Source: Bremerella cremea (GTDB taxonomy: Bacteria; Planctomycetota; Planctomycetia; Pirellulales; Pirellulaceae). Taken from it: 64,000 nt of DNA. The DNA is taken from assembly GCF_003335505.1 (NCBI RefSeq), contig NZ_QPEX01000011.1:527123-591122 (forward strand), written 5' to 3'. The translations under genes were made by a program, and so were the position numbers. Shown one piece after another: positions 27,989 to 35,429 of the stretch (position 1 is the first letter of the stretch; every line of letters begins with the position of its first letter). Under the pieces are notes generated by a model, which had not been told where the DNA came from, did no database searches, and saw only the letters and a list, made by a program, of their open reading frames with translations.

Positions 27989-29332
27989 ATGATGCTGATG
28001 AACGTATCCAGCTTCTCTAGGCGACGGTTTCTGCAGTCTTCTGCGGCGTTAGTCGGGGCGGCCAGTTGCGGGTGGTTACCCCAGTTGGCAGCGGCGGCTG
28101 GCCCCAATCCGCAGCGGAAGCGAAGCTGTATTTTGCTGTGGATGGCCGGTGGTCCCACCCAGACCGATACCTTCGATATGAAGCCAGGGCATGCGAACGG
28201 GGGTGAATTCCAAGAAACGGAAACCAACGTGCCGGGGCTTCGTTTTAGCGAACACTTCACTGGGCTGGCACAACAGGCCGACAAGTTGGCTGTGCTGCGC
28301 GGGATGAGTACCAAGGAAGGGGATCATCTGCGAGGGACTTACCTTATGCACACTGGGCAGCGCCCTGGGGGCCCGCTCAATTATCCGGCGATCGGGGCCT
28401 CGCTGGCCAAAGCTATGGCCAATCGCGAGTCGGCCTTGCCCAACTATGTAGCGGTCAATCCTAGTGCGTTTCTAAATGGTGCGGCGTTAGGGCCTGGCTT
28501 CTTGGGACCACGCTATGCAGCGGCGACGGTCGGTGCGCGTGGTGGCCGCCCACCAGGGCAGCAACCGATGGAAGAAGGGAGCGAACTTGCCAATCTGGGG
28601 GTCGATTTCTTATCGCTTCCTTCGGGAGTCAATCAGTCGCGACACGATGCTCGCTTGGCGTTGTGGCAACAGCAGCAACAGCAATTTCTCTCTGGACATC
28701 CAGCCGGAGCCGCCGAGGCCCAGGCAACCATTTTTCAGTCGGCCGTAAAAATGATGCACCCAGAGGCCGCTTCGGCGTTCGATCTCTCGCAAGAGCGAAC
28801 CGAAATTCGCGAATCTTACGGTCGCGGCACCTTTGGCCAAGGCTGCCTGATCGCGCGGCGGCTGGTCGAACGCGGGGTACCCTTTGTGGAAGTGACCCTC
28901 GGTGGAAACGGCTTAGGCTGGGATACCCATCAAAATAACTTCGCCGCAGTCAAACGACTTTCGCAAGAACTCGACCAAGGCTGGAGTACCTTAATGACCG
29001 AACTGGCCGAGCGAGGGTTGCTGGAAACCACCACAATTTGTTGGATGGGTGAGTTCGGACGAACCCCCAACATTAACAACAATGCCGGGCGAGACCACTT
29101 CCCCGACGCGTGGAGCTGCGTGTTAGCAGGAGGCGGTATCGCGGGTGGTCAGGCCTACGGCAAGACCGATGAGGCAGGCATGGAGGTGACCGAAAACAAG
29201 ACGGAAGTCCAGGACTTGTTGGCAACCCTTTGCCGCGCGGTTGGTGTCGATCCGGCGACCGAACACTATTCGCCGCAAGCCCGCCCGATCAAGATTTCCG
29301 AAGGCGCCGCAATCGATCAGGTACTTGCTTAA
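27989..29332 (+). CDS. DUF1501 protein with Tat signal
   Basis: 447 residues. The N-terminus has a twin-arginine motif 'SRRRFLQSS' and hydrophobic stretch ending 'AAAA', so it is exported folded. Then 'RSCILLWMAGGPTQTDTFDMKPGH', 'LAVLRGMSTKEGDHLRGTYLMHTG', 'ETTTICWMGEFGRTPNINNNAGRDHFPDAWS' match DUF1501, whose fold is related to sulfatases and alkaline phosphatases. Function unknown. Three ATGs lie close together at the start (27989, 27992 and 27998); the first is used. It is the middle gene of a three-gene operon: the EF-hand lipoprotein starts two bases after the stop codon. Confidence 0.92.
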   Translation: MMLMNVSSFSRRRFLQSSAALVGAASCGWLPQLAAAAGPNPQRKRSCILLWMAGGPTQTDTFDMKPGHANGGEFQETETNVPGLRFSEHFTGLAQQADKLAVLRGMSTKEGDHLRGTYLMHTGQRPGGPLNYPAIGASLAKAMANRESALPNYVAVNPSAFLNGAALGPGFLGPRYAAATVGARGGRPPGQQPMEEGSELANLGVDFLSLPSGVNQSRHDARLALWQQQQQQFLSGHPAGAAEAQATIFQSAVKMMHPEAASAFDLSQERTEIRESYGRGTFGQGCLIARRLVERGVPFVEVTLGGNGLGWDTHQNNFAAVKRLSQELDQGWSTLMTELAERGLLETTTICWMGEFGRTPNINNNAGRDHFPDAWSCVLAGGGIAGGQAYGKTDEAGMEVTENKTEVQDLLATLCRAVGVDPATEHYSPQARPIKISEGAAIDQVLA

Positions 29333-29333
29333 C

Positions 29334-31292
29334 ATGCTTGGCACGTCGTCAATTCGTTTCGTCTTAATGATCGCCTTGGCCATGCTGGCAAGTTGCTGCG
29401 GTTGTCGCCCGCAACCGCTTGGCAAACCGGCAGCGTCGAATACCACGATTGCTACGCCTGAAGACAAGGCACCGGAAATTGCTGTTGCGCACGAAGGGGC
29501 TCCCGAGAGTTCTCCGGCAGACCAGCCTCAGGAAGAATCGCCTGAGGCACCTGCGTCTGACGAAGTTGCCGCCGAAGAAACAGTGACAGAGACGGCAGAA
29601 GCAGAGCAGCCAATTGAGCCAGAGGTTTTGCCGCAGAAGTTACTTCTGTTTACCTCGCATGGACCCATCCGAGTTGACGTGCGGTTATGGATCGATAACC
29701 AGCCGTTTGAGCAAGCGTTAGAGTCGCTAATCGATCACGTGATTAGCCTGGCCGATACCAACGGCGACGGCACCGCCACTTGGGAAGAACTGGCCGACCA
29801 GCCGGAATTGAAAAGTGGCCAGTTTGGAAACCTTTCGTTCGAGGACCCGAAAGAGCGTAAGCGGCTAATCAATCAGTACGATACCAATCGGAACGGTTGG
29901 GTCGACCGGAGCGAGGTGCCTCGTTTAGTCAGCCGTAACCGCGGCAATGCCAAGGCGTTTTCTGTGCGGCAAACCTCCTACGCAGCCGAACGCAGTCGAG
30001 CCGATTCGCCACTGCGGCAACTGATCGACGAAAACGGGAACGGCACTATCGAAGCGAGCGAGATAGCATCTGCCGCCGAGCGACTGCGCTTATACGATTT
30101 GGACGACGACGAGATCGTAACCCCGATGGAGCTGTTGGCCGCGACCGGGATGAGCATGAACGACATGCAAGGCCGGTCGAACGATCGCCGTCGTTTCTTC
30201 GGCAGTCAGGCCATGTTTACCTTAGACGAAGCAACCCAGTGGGAAGAAGTGCTGTATGCGATTCAGCAAAACTACGAACATGGCGGCCCCATCGATCTAA
30301 ATCGTTTCCCGCCAGAGAACCTGCTCCGTCAGATCGATGGCAATGCCGATGGCCGACTTTCGCGCGAAGAGCTGCGCGCGATGCGAGACACGCAGCCTCA
30401 ACTGGTGCTGGATGTTCGCTTTGGCCAGCGAGACGAAGGAGTGAAGAGCCTTACGCTGACGAAGTTCTCTCCTGATAATGGTGATGCCCAGGCCGAAGCA
30501 CCGCAGGCAGACGATCGAGAGATCGCGTGCGATTTGGGAGCCGACTGGTTGGTTTTTCGGGCGCGAGATAACGTAGACACCACGTCGATCAAGCCTCAAG
30601 CGGAAAACCTGTTGCGAGCTTACGATAACAATCAGAACAACTATTTAGAGCCTGATGAAGTCCCCGAAGGAGCCCAGCAAGATTTCAACTTCGAGTACGC
30701 CGACAAAGATGGCAACGAGATGCTGTACCTGGAAGAGATCGAGGCTTATCTCCTGCAGCGAAATTGGATACGTCGTTGTCAGATTCGCCTACAGGGAATT
30801 GATGGAGACGATCCTCTGTTACTCGGGATTGATCCCAACCAGGACAAGCGGATCTCGGCACGCGAATTGAATTCATTAGCCATGCAGTTGGCAGCGATCG
30901 ACATCGACAATTCCGACTCGATCGAATTCGAGGAGATTCCGGCGATGTTGGTGTTCGAGTTCTTTCGTGGTGATCAGGACAATGGGGGCCAGAGTTTTGT
31001 CCCCTACGAAGGTCGCTTCGCAGCGACTGGCGTCCCGTCGGGCCCGGCTTGGTTTACCGGCATGGATTACAACGGCGACGGCGACATCAGCCGCCGCGAG
31101 TTTCTTGGAACCCCTCGCCAGTTTGACGAGCTGGACCAAGATGGCGACGGTTTTCTTACTGCCAGCGAAGTCACGGCTGTGGCAGAAGCCCCGCCAAGTG
31201 AGCCTCCAGCCGAGGAGGCGACTACGGAGGAACCGGCGACAGAGGCGGCCGCTGAAGAAGCTGGCGACGAGCAAGCAGCTTCCGATTCTTAG
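29334..31292 (+). CDS. Secreted lipoprotein with about 11 EF-hand loops
   Basis: 652 residues. The signal peptide ends in a lipobox L18-A-S-C21. A disordered acidic linker (about 25-100) is rich in P, E and A. From about 141 to 612 I count eleven EF-hand-type loops (D-x-N/D-x-D/N-G pattern): for example 'DTNGDGTATWEE', 'DENGNGTIEASE', 'DGNADGRLSREE', 'DYNGDGDISRRE' and 'DQDGDGFLTASE', with some degenerate ones such as 'DLDDDEIVTPME'. It should bind calcium on the cell surface or in the periplasm. The C-terminus is a low-complexity E/A/T tail. The start follows the DUF1501 stop by one base, implying translational coupling. An upstream frame extension lies inside the DUF1501 gene and is not used. 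Confidence 0.85.
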   Translation: MLGTSSIRFVLMIALAMLASCCGCRPQPLGKPAASNTTIATPEDKAPEIAVAHEGAPESSPADQPQEESPEAPASDEVAAEETVTETAEAEQPIEPEVLPQKLLLFTSHGPIRVDVRLWIDNQPFEQALESLIDHVISLADTNGDGTATWEELADQPELKSGQFGNLSFEDPKERKRLINQYDTNRNGWVDRSEVPRLVSRNRGNAKAFSVRQTSYAAERSRADSPLRQLIDENGNGTIEASEIASAAERLRLYDLDDDEIVTPMELLAATGMSMNDMQGRSNDRRRFFGSQAMFTLDEATQWEEVLYAIQQNYEHGGPIDLNRFPPENLLRQIDGNADGRLSREELRAMRDTQPQLVLDVRFGQRDEGVKSLTLTKFSPDNGDAQAEAPQADDREIACDLGADWLVFRARDNVDTTSIKPQAENLLRAYDNNQNNYLEPDEVPEGAQQDFNFEYADKDGNEMLYLEEIEAYLLQRNWIRRCQIRLQGIDGDDPLLLGIDPNQDKRISARELNSLAMQLAAIDIDNSDSIEFEEIPAMLVFEFFRGDQDNGGQSFVPYEGRFAATGVPSGPAWFTGMDYNGDGDISRREFLGTPRQFDELDQDGDGFLTASEVTAVAEAPPSEPPAEEATTEEPATEAAAEEAGDEQAASDS

Positions 31293-31503
31293 CGGTGATG
31301 TTGTGGTTTGGCATACCCTTAGGTGGGTGGTTTGTTTTGCGTTAAAACGTTAACGTTGTGTAAATATTGGGCTGCCAAAGTCGTCGGGGCTTTCTTTTCG
31401 GTGGGTAATTTCTGAAGATGAATCGTTGCTGGATTTGCCCTGATTCTTCGAATAGTGCATGTCCTCTTGGGTGAGATGCACGTCTATGGGAAAGTTCTTG
31501 CAG

Positions 31504-31532
31504 TGTTAGCGTTTTGTTAACATGTTTTTTAC
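31504..31532 (+). promoter_or_regulatory. Candidate Pho box upstream of pstS
   Basis: Three direct 7-bp units, TGTTAGC (31504-31510), TGTTAAC (31515-31521) and TTTTTAC (31526-31532), are separated by exactly four bases each. The 11-bp period with 4-bp AT-rich spacers is the geometry of PhoB-binding sites in proteobacteria. A weaker related pair (CGTTAAC / TGTAAAT, same spacing) lies at 31348-31365. Confidence 0.65.
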
Positions 31533-31608
31533 TTTCCCCCGGGATGTTGGCTTCTTTCCCTGGCCAACAAAGCCAGACCCAACTCTGTTACCGCAAGGAC
31601 TTGTCCCG

Positions 31609-32580
31609 ATGATCCGCCATCTTCTTTGTATGCTCGTTGCGTTCTCGGCGTTCCTCTTCCCTCGCTTAGCCGTTGCGCAAATCCAAGTCGACGCGGACCT
31701 GCCGGTTTACCAGCGCGTCTCGGGTGTCTCAGGCACGATCAAGAGCATCGGTTCCGACACGATGAACAACATGATGACGTTGTGGGCGGAAGGTTTTAAA
31801 GAGATCTACCCCAACGTGCAGATCGAAATTGAAGGGAAGGGCTCGTCGACTGCCCCGCCAGCGTTGATTCAAGGGACGGCAACCTTCGGCCCCATGAGCC
31901 GTCCGATGAAGGCCAACGAGATCGACGACTTCGAGAAGCGTTACGGTTATAAGCCGACCGCGATGGGAACGAGCATCGACATGCTGGCCGTTTACGTCAA
32001 CAAAGATAACCCTCTCAAAGGTTTGTCGCTGCCTCAGGTCGATGCCATTTTTTCGACCAATCGCAAAGGTGGCGTGAAGGAAGATGTAACGCGCTGGGGG
32101 CAGCTGGGCGTCGGTGGTACGCTCGCGCAATCGCCGATCAGCTTGTATGGTCGCAATTCGGCTTCCGGCACGTACGCGTTGTTCAAAGAAATCGCCTTGT
32201 TTGGTGGCGATTACAAACCGACCGTCAAAGAACAGCCAGGTAGCTCGTCGGTCGTTCAAGGGGTGGCTACCGATAAAGCGGGCATCGGCTACAGCGGCAT
32301 CGGCTACAAGACTTCAGACGTGCGAGCTTTGCCTCTTTCGGTTAAAGGGAACGGCTACGTCGAACCCACCGCTGAAAACGCAGATGATTACCCCATGTCT
32401 CGTTTTCTGTATATCTATGTGAATCACCGCCCTGGGAGCGAACTCGATCCTTTGCGGCGAGAATTCCTGAAGTATATTTTCAGCCAGCAAGGGCAAAAGG
32501 CCGTGGTCAAAGATGGCTACCTGCCCATCACCGCAGAATCGGCTGCCGCCCAGTTGGACGCGGTTGGTATTAAGCAGTAA
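31609..32580 (+). CDS. pstS: Phosphate ABC transporter substrate-binding protein
   Basis: 323 residues with a signal peptide ending 'AVAQ' (about residue 22). The mature protein begins with 'VSGTIKSIGSDTMNN', the PstS phosphate-binding loop, and continues with 'GKGSSTAPPALIQGTATFGPMSRPM' and 'YGRNSASGTYALFKE', which carry the serine, threonine, arginine and acid residues that bind phosphate. The 'GSDTM' and 'FGPMSRPM' details match the PhoX/SphX-like class of PstS. It binds phosphate in the periplasm for PstCAB. ATG 31609 is used because AAGGA lies ten bases upstream; an upstream extension is unlikely. First gene of the phosphate operon. Confidence 0.93.
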   Translation: MIRHLLCMLVAFSAFLFPRLAVAQIQVDADLPVYQRVSGVSGTIKSIGSDTMNNMMTLWAEGFKEIYPNVQIEIEGKGSSTAPPALIQGTATFGPMSRPMKANEIDDFEKRYGYKPTAMGTSIDMLAVYVNKDNPLKGLSLPQVDAIFSTNRKGGVKEDVTRWGQLGVGGTLAQSPISLYGRNSASGTYALFKEIALFGGDYKPTVKEQPGSSSVVQGVATDKAGIGYSGIGYKTSDVRALPLSVKGNGYVEPTAENADDYPMSRFLYIYVNHRPGSELDPLRREFLKYIFSQQGQKAVVKDGYLPITAESAAAQLDAVGIKQ

Positions 32581-32617
32581 GTTTGAACGCTTGGCTGTCG
32601 TTTTATTATTTGGGTAC

Positions 32618-32644
32618 GCCCTCGCAGAAATTGCTTGCGAGGGC
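32618..32644 (+). promoter_or_regulatory. Hairpin between pstS and pstC
   Basis: A perfect 9-bp stem, GCCCTCGCA / TGCGAGGGC, with a 9-base loop in the 134-bp pstS-pstC gap. It is followed by ATTGTTCGTT, so it may terminate part of the transcripts or protect the pstS message, giving more binding protein than permease. Confidence 0.5.
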
Positions 32645-32714
32645 ATTGTTCGTTAAAAACGACCCGGCTTGATGGTCACTTTGATCGGCTAACTTTGTCC
32701 TAGTTACAGTCTTC

Positions 32715-35429
32715 ATGAGCGGCACCCAGCCAAGATTTACCGGAAGAAAACGCAGGCTCAAAACGCCTTGGAGCGTACGTTTTTCGGACGTCTTGTCGGA
32801 AGGGGTGATCACGGTTGGCGGAATCGGCACGATCGTAGCGGTTTGCTTGGTCGCGCTCGTGTTGGTCATGGAAGTCGTGCCACTTTTTCGGAGTGCCACG
32901 GTTCAGCTGCTCAGCGAACGAGAAACACCTTGGCGCGAAGGACAAATCGTTCACTTCGAGCTGAACGAGTACCAGACCATGGGTTGGCTGCTTACCCGGG
33001 ATGGGGTTTTGCAGACGGTACGTCTGACTCCGCCGAGCGAGGAAGGCAAGGGGACCGAAGGCTCTGCGGGAGGGGCCTCGTTTGATGTGGTCCAAGAGAT
33101 CAAGCTTGATACGGGGGCAGAGATAACTGCCGTTTCTACCTCGACCGGCAAGTCCGATATCGTGCTGGGCTTGGCAGACGGCACCGTTCGAATCGGCGAT
33201 TTCCGCTTTGAAACAACGTTTGTCGATCCGATTGAAATCAAAGATTGGTTTACTGAGCAAGCTCATGGGCTTTCTTCCGCCAAGCTTAAAAGCCCTGGCG
33301 ATACGGCCATTTTTAAAGATGGCGTGGTGCAAATGACCTCTCAGGGACAGTATCGCGTGCAGAAACTGGCTTGGTCGTTGGACGATCCGATTGAAGTCAG
33401 TGGTGCTCCGATTGCATTGCTCGATCACTTGCCCCAAAACAATAACAGCAGCGGGATCGGGCCGCAGGAAAACGTGTTTGTCGTGTTAACCGGCGACAAG
33501 CAGTTGAAGCTGGGGGTCGTGACAGAAAAGAAAAGCTTGCTGACCGGCAAGGTGAAGCGAAGCAGTGAGATTTATGATTTGCCGGCTGCCGATCACGTGA
33601 ATGAGCCAGCGTTTGTGCTGCTGGCCGGGTTAGGCAACAACGTGCTGGCGGCGGATGCTGACGGTAACTTGGCACGGTTTAGCATTCGCGACTACGACGA
33701 CATTCAATTGGCCGAGCAAGTCGATTTGTTACCAGATTCCGATGCCAAGCTGACTCGCTGCGATTGGGTATTGGGACGCGAGACACTCTTTTGTGGTGAT
33801 AGCGAAGGGAAGTGCTCTGGCTGGTTTCAAATTCGCTTGGCTGATCGTCAAGACGATGCATTTGCTGAGCGAAAAAGCAGTGACGGTTTTGCGTTGATCC
33901 AAGCTCACCAGTTTCCGGCTGGTCCGGCGGCGGTATCTTCTTTTGGGGCCTCGTCGCGCAGTCGCATGTTTTTGGTTGGATACGAAACGGGAGCTTGTTC
34001 TCTCTTTCACATGACCACCGAGAAGCATGTGGCCGACCTTGAGCCTCTGGGCAGCGATGCCGTGAAGCTGGCCAGAATCGCTCCGCGTGACGACGGGATC
34101 TTGTTAGAGGCAGGGGGCAAGATGGCACACTATGCCCTCTCGCCTGGGTTCCCCGATATTACACTGACCTCGTTGTTTTTTCCGGTTTGGTATGAAGGCT
34201 ATTCCGAGCCACTCAATATGTGGCAAAGCTCGTCCTCGAAGATTGAAGATGAACTGAAGTTCTCACTCTTTCCGTTGATCTCTGGAACGTTTAAAGCGAC
34301 GTTCTACTCGATGCTGTTCGGTTCCCCAATCGCTTTATTGGCGGCCATTTATACCAGTGAATTCGCAACGCGGCGCACCCGAACCGTGGTGAAACCGGCG
34401 GTCGAAATGATGGCCAGTTTGCCCAGCGTTGTGCTAGGGTTTGTGGCTGCTTTGGTTTTCGCTCCGATTGTCGAGCAGATTGTTCCCGCATGTTTAGCGG
34501 CGGTATTCGTGGTGCCCTTTATGGTGCTGCTGGGTGGCTTTCTGTGGCAGTTGTTGCCGCAGCGCATCTCGCTCCGGATTCAGCCGTATCGCTTGTTCTT
34601 TCTGGTGCCGATGCTATTTGCGGGCATTTACTTAGCTTACCTGTTGGGGCCTGCGATTGAACGTTGGCTCTTTTTAGGCGACATCAAGTATTGGCTTGTA
34701 CATCCTGAAAAAGGAAGCGGTTTGGGAGGGTGGCTGCTGATTCTGCTGCCAGCGAGTGCGTTGGCGATGCTGGCGCTAGACAGTTATGGAATCGCGGGTT
34801 ATTGGCGAAGTCGCGTGGCCTTATTGCCTCGTTCGGTCTTTTCGTTGATCGGTTTTGGAAAGTTCCTTGCACTAACGCTGGCGACGTTACTGCTGGCGGT
34901 TGGGGTGGGAAGTTTCTTTGATTTCGTTGGCTGGGATCCGCGCGGGACTTACATCGGCGAGTACGACCAACGCAACTCGTTGATTGTTGGTTTTGTGATG
35001 GGCTTTGCGGTCATACCAATCATTTACACGATCGCCGACGATGCACTTTCGACGGTGCCAGCCCACTTACGGTCGGCCTCGCTGGGGTGTGGTGCCACGC
35101 CATGGCAAACCACCCTGCGAATTGTAATCCCTACTGCGATGAGCGGGCTGTTCTCGGCGCTGATGATTGGCTTCGGGCGTGTTACCGGGGAAACAATGAT
35201 CGTGCTGATGGCTGGCGGCAATACGCCGATTGAAGATTGGAATATCTTCAACGGATTTCGCACACTAAGTACGAACATCGCGATTGAGTTGCCAGAGGCG
35301 GTCCAGGGAAGTTCACACTATCGCGTGCTGTTTCTGTCGGCGCTGGTGTTGTTCCTGCTGACCTTTTTGATCAACACGGTGGCGGAAGTAGTGCGGCTTT
35401 ACTTCCGGAGGCGAGCGGTTCAGCTATGA
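32715..35429 (+). CDS. pstC: Phosphate ABC transporter permease PstC with large N-terminal domain
   Basis: 904 residues, about three times normal PstC. A first membrane helix (about 31-57) leads to a roughly 450-residue domain rich in short beta strands that looks like a beta-propeller ('VLGLADGTVRIGDFRF', 'NVLAADADGNLARFSIRD', 'LVGYETGACSLFHMTTEKHV'). The permease part is at about 510-900: 'SGTFKATFYSMLFGSPIALLAAIY', 'SLPSVVLGFVAALV', and the cytoplasmic EAA loop 'LRSASLGCGATPWQTTLRIVIPTA' that docks PstB. Long PstC proteins with such an insert are known in gammaproteobacteria too. The insert should lie in the periplasm. It overlaps pstA by four bases. Confidence 0.9.
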   Translation: MSGTQPRFTGRKRRLKTPWSVRFSDVLSEGVITVGGIGTIVAVCLVALVLVMEVVPLFRSATVQLLSERETPWREGQIVHFELNEYQTMGWLLTRDGVLQTVRLTPPSEEGKGTEGSAGGASFDVVQEIKLDTGAEITAVSTSTGKSDIVLGLADGTVRIGDFRFETTFVDPIEIKDWFTEQAHGLSSAKLKSPGDTAIFKDGVVQMTSQGQYRVQKLAWSLDDPIEVSGAPIALLDHLPQNNNSSGIGPQENVFVVLTGDKQLKLGVVTEKKSLLTGKVKRSSEIYDLPAADHVNEPAFVLLAGLGNNVLAADADGNLARFSIRDYDDIQLAEQVDLLPDSDAKLTRCDWVLGRETLFCGDSEGKCSGWFQIRLADRQDDAFAERKSSDGFALIQAHQFPAGPAAVSSFGASSRSRMFLVGYETGACSLFHMTTEKHVADLEPLGSDAVKLARIAPRDDGILLEAGGKMAHYALSPGFPDITLTSLFFPVWYEGYSEPLNMWQSSSSKIEDELKFSLFPLISGTFKATFYSMLFGSPIALLAAIYTSEFATRRTRTVVKPAVEMMASLPSVVLGFVAALVFAPIVEQIVPACLAAVFVVPFMVLLGGFLWQLLPQRISLRIQPYRLFFLVPMLFAGIYLAYLLGPAIERWLFLGDIKYWLVHPEKGSGLGGWLLILLPASALAMLALDSYGIAGYWRSRVALLPRSVFSLIGFGKFLALTLATLLLAVGVGSFFDFVGWDPRGTYIGEYDQRNSLIVGFVMGFAVIPIIYTIADDALSTVPAHLRSASLGCGATPWQTTLRIVIPTAMSGLFSALMIGFGRVTGETMIVLMAGGNTPIEDWNIFNGFRTLSTNIAIELPEAVQGSSHYRVLFLSALVLFLLTFLINTVAEVVRLYFRRRAVQL

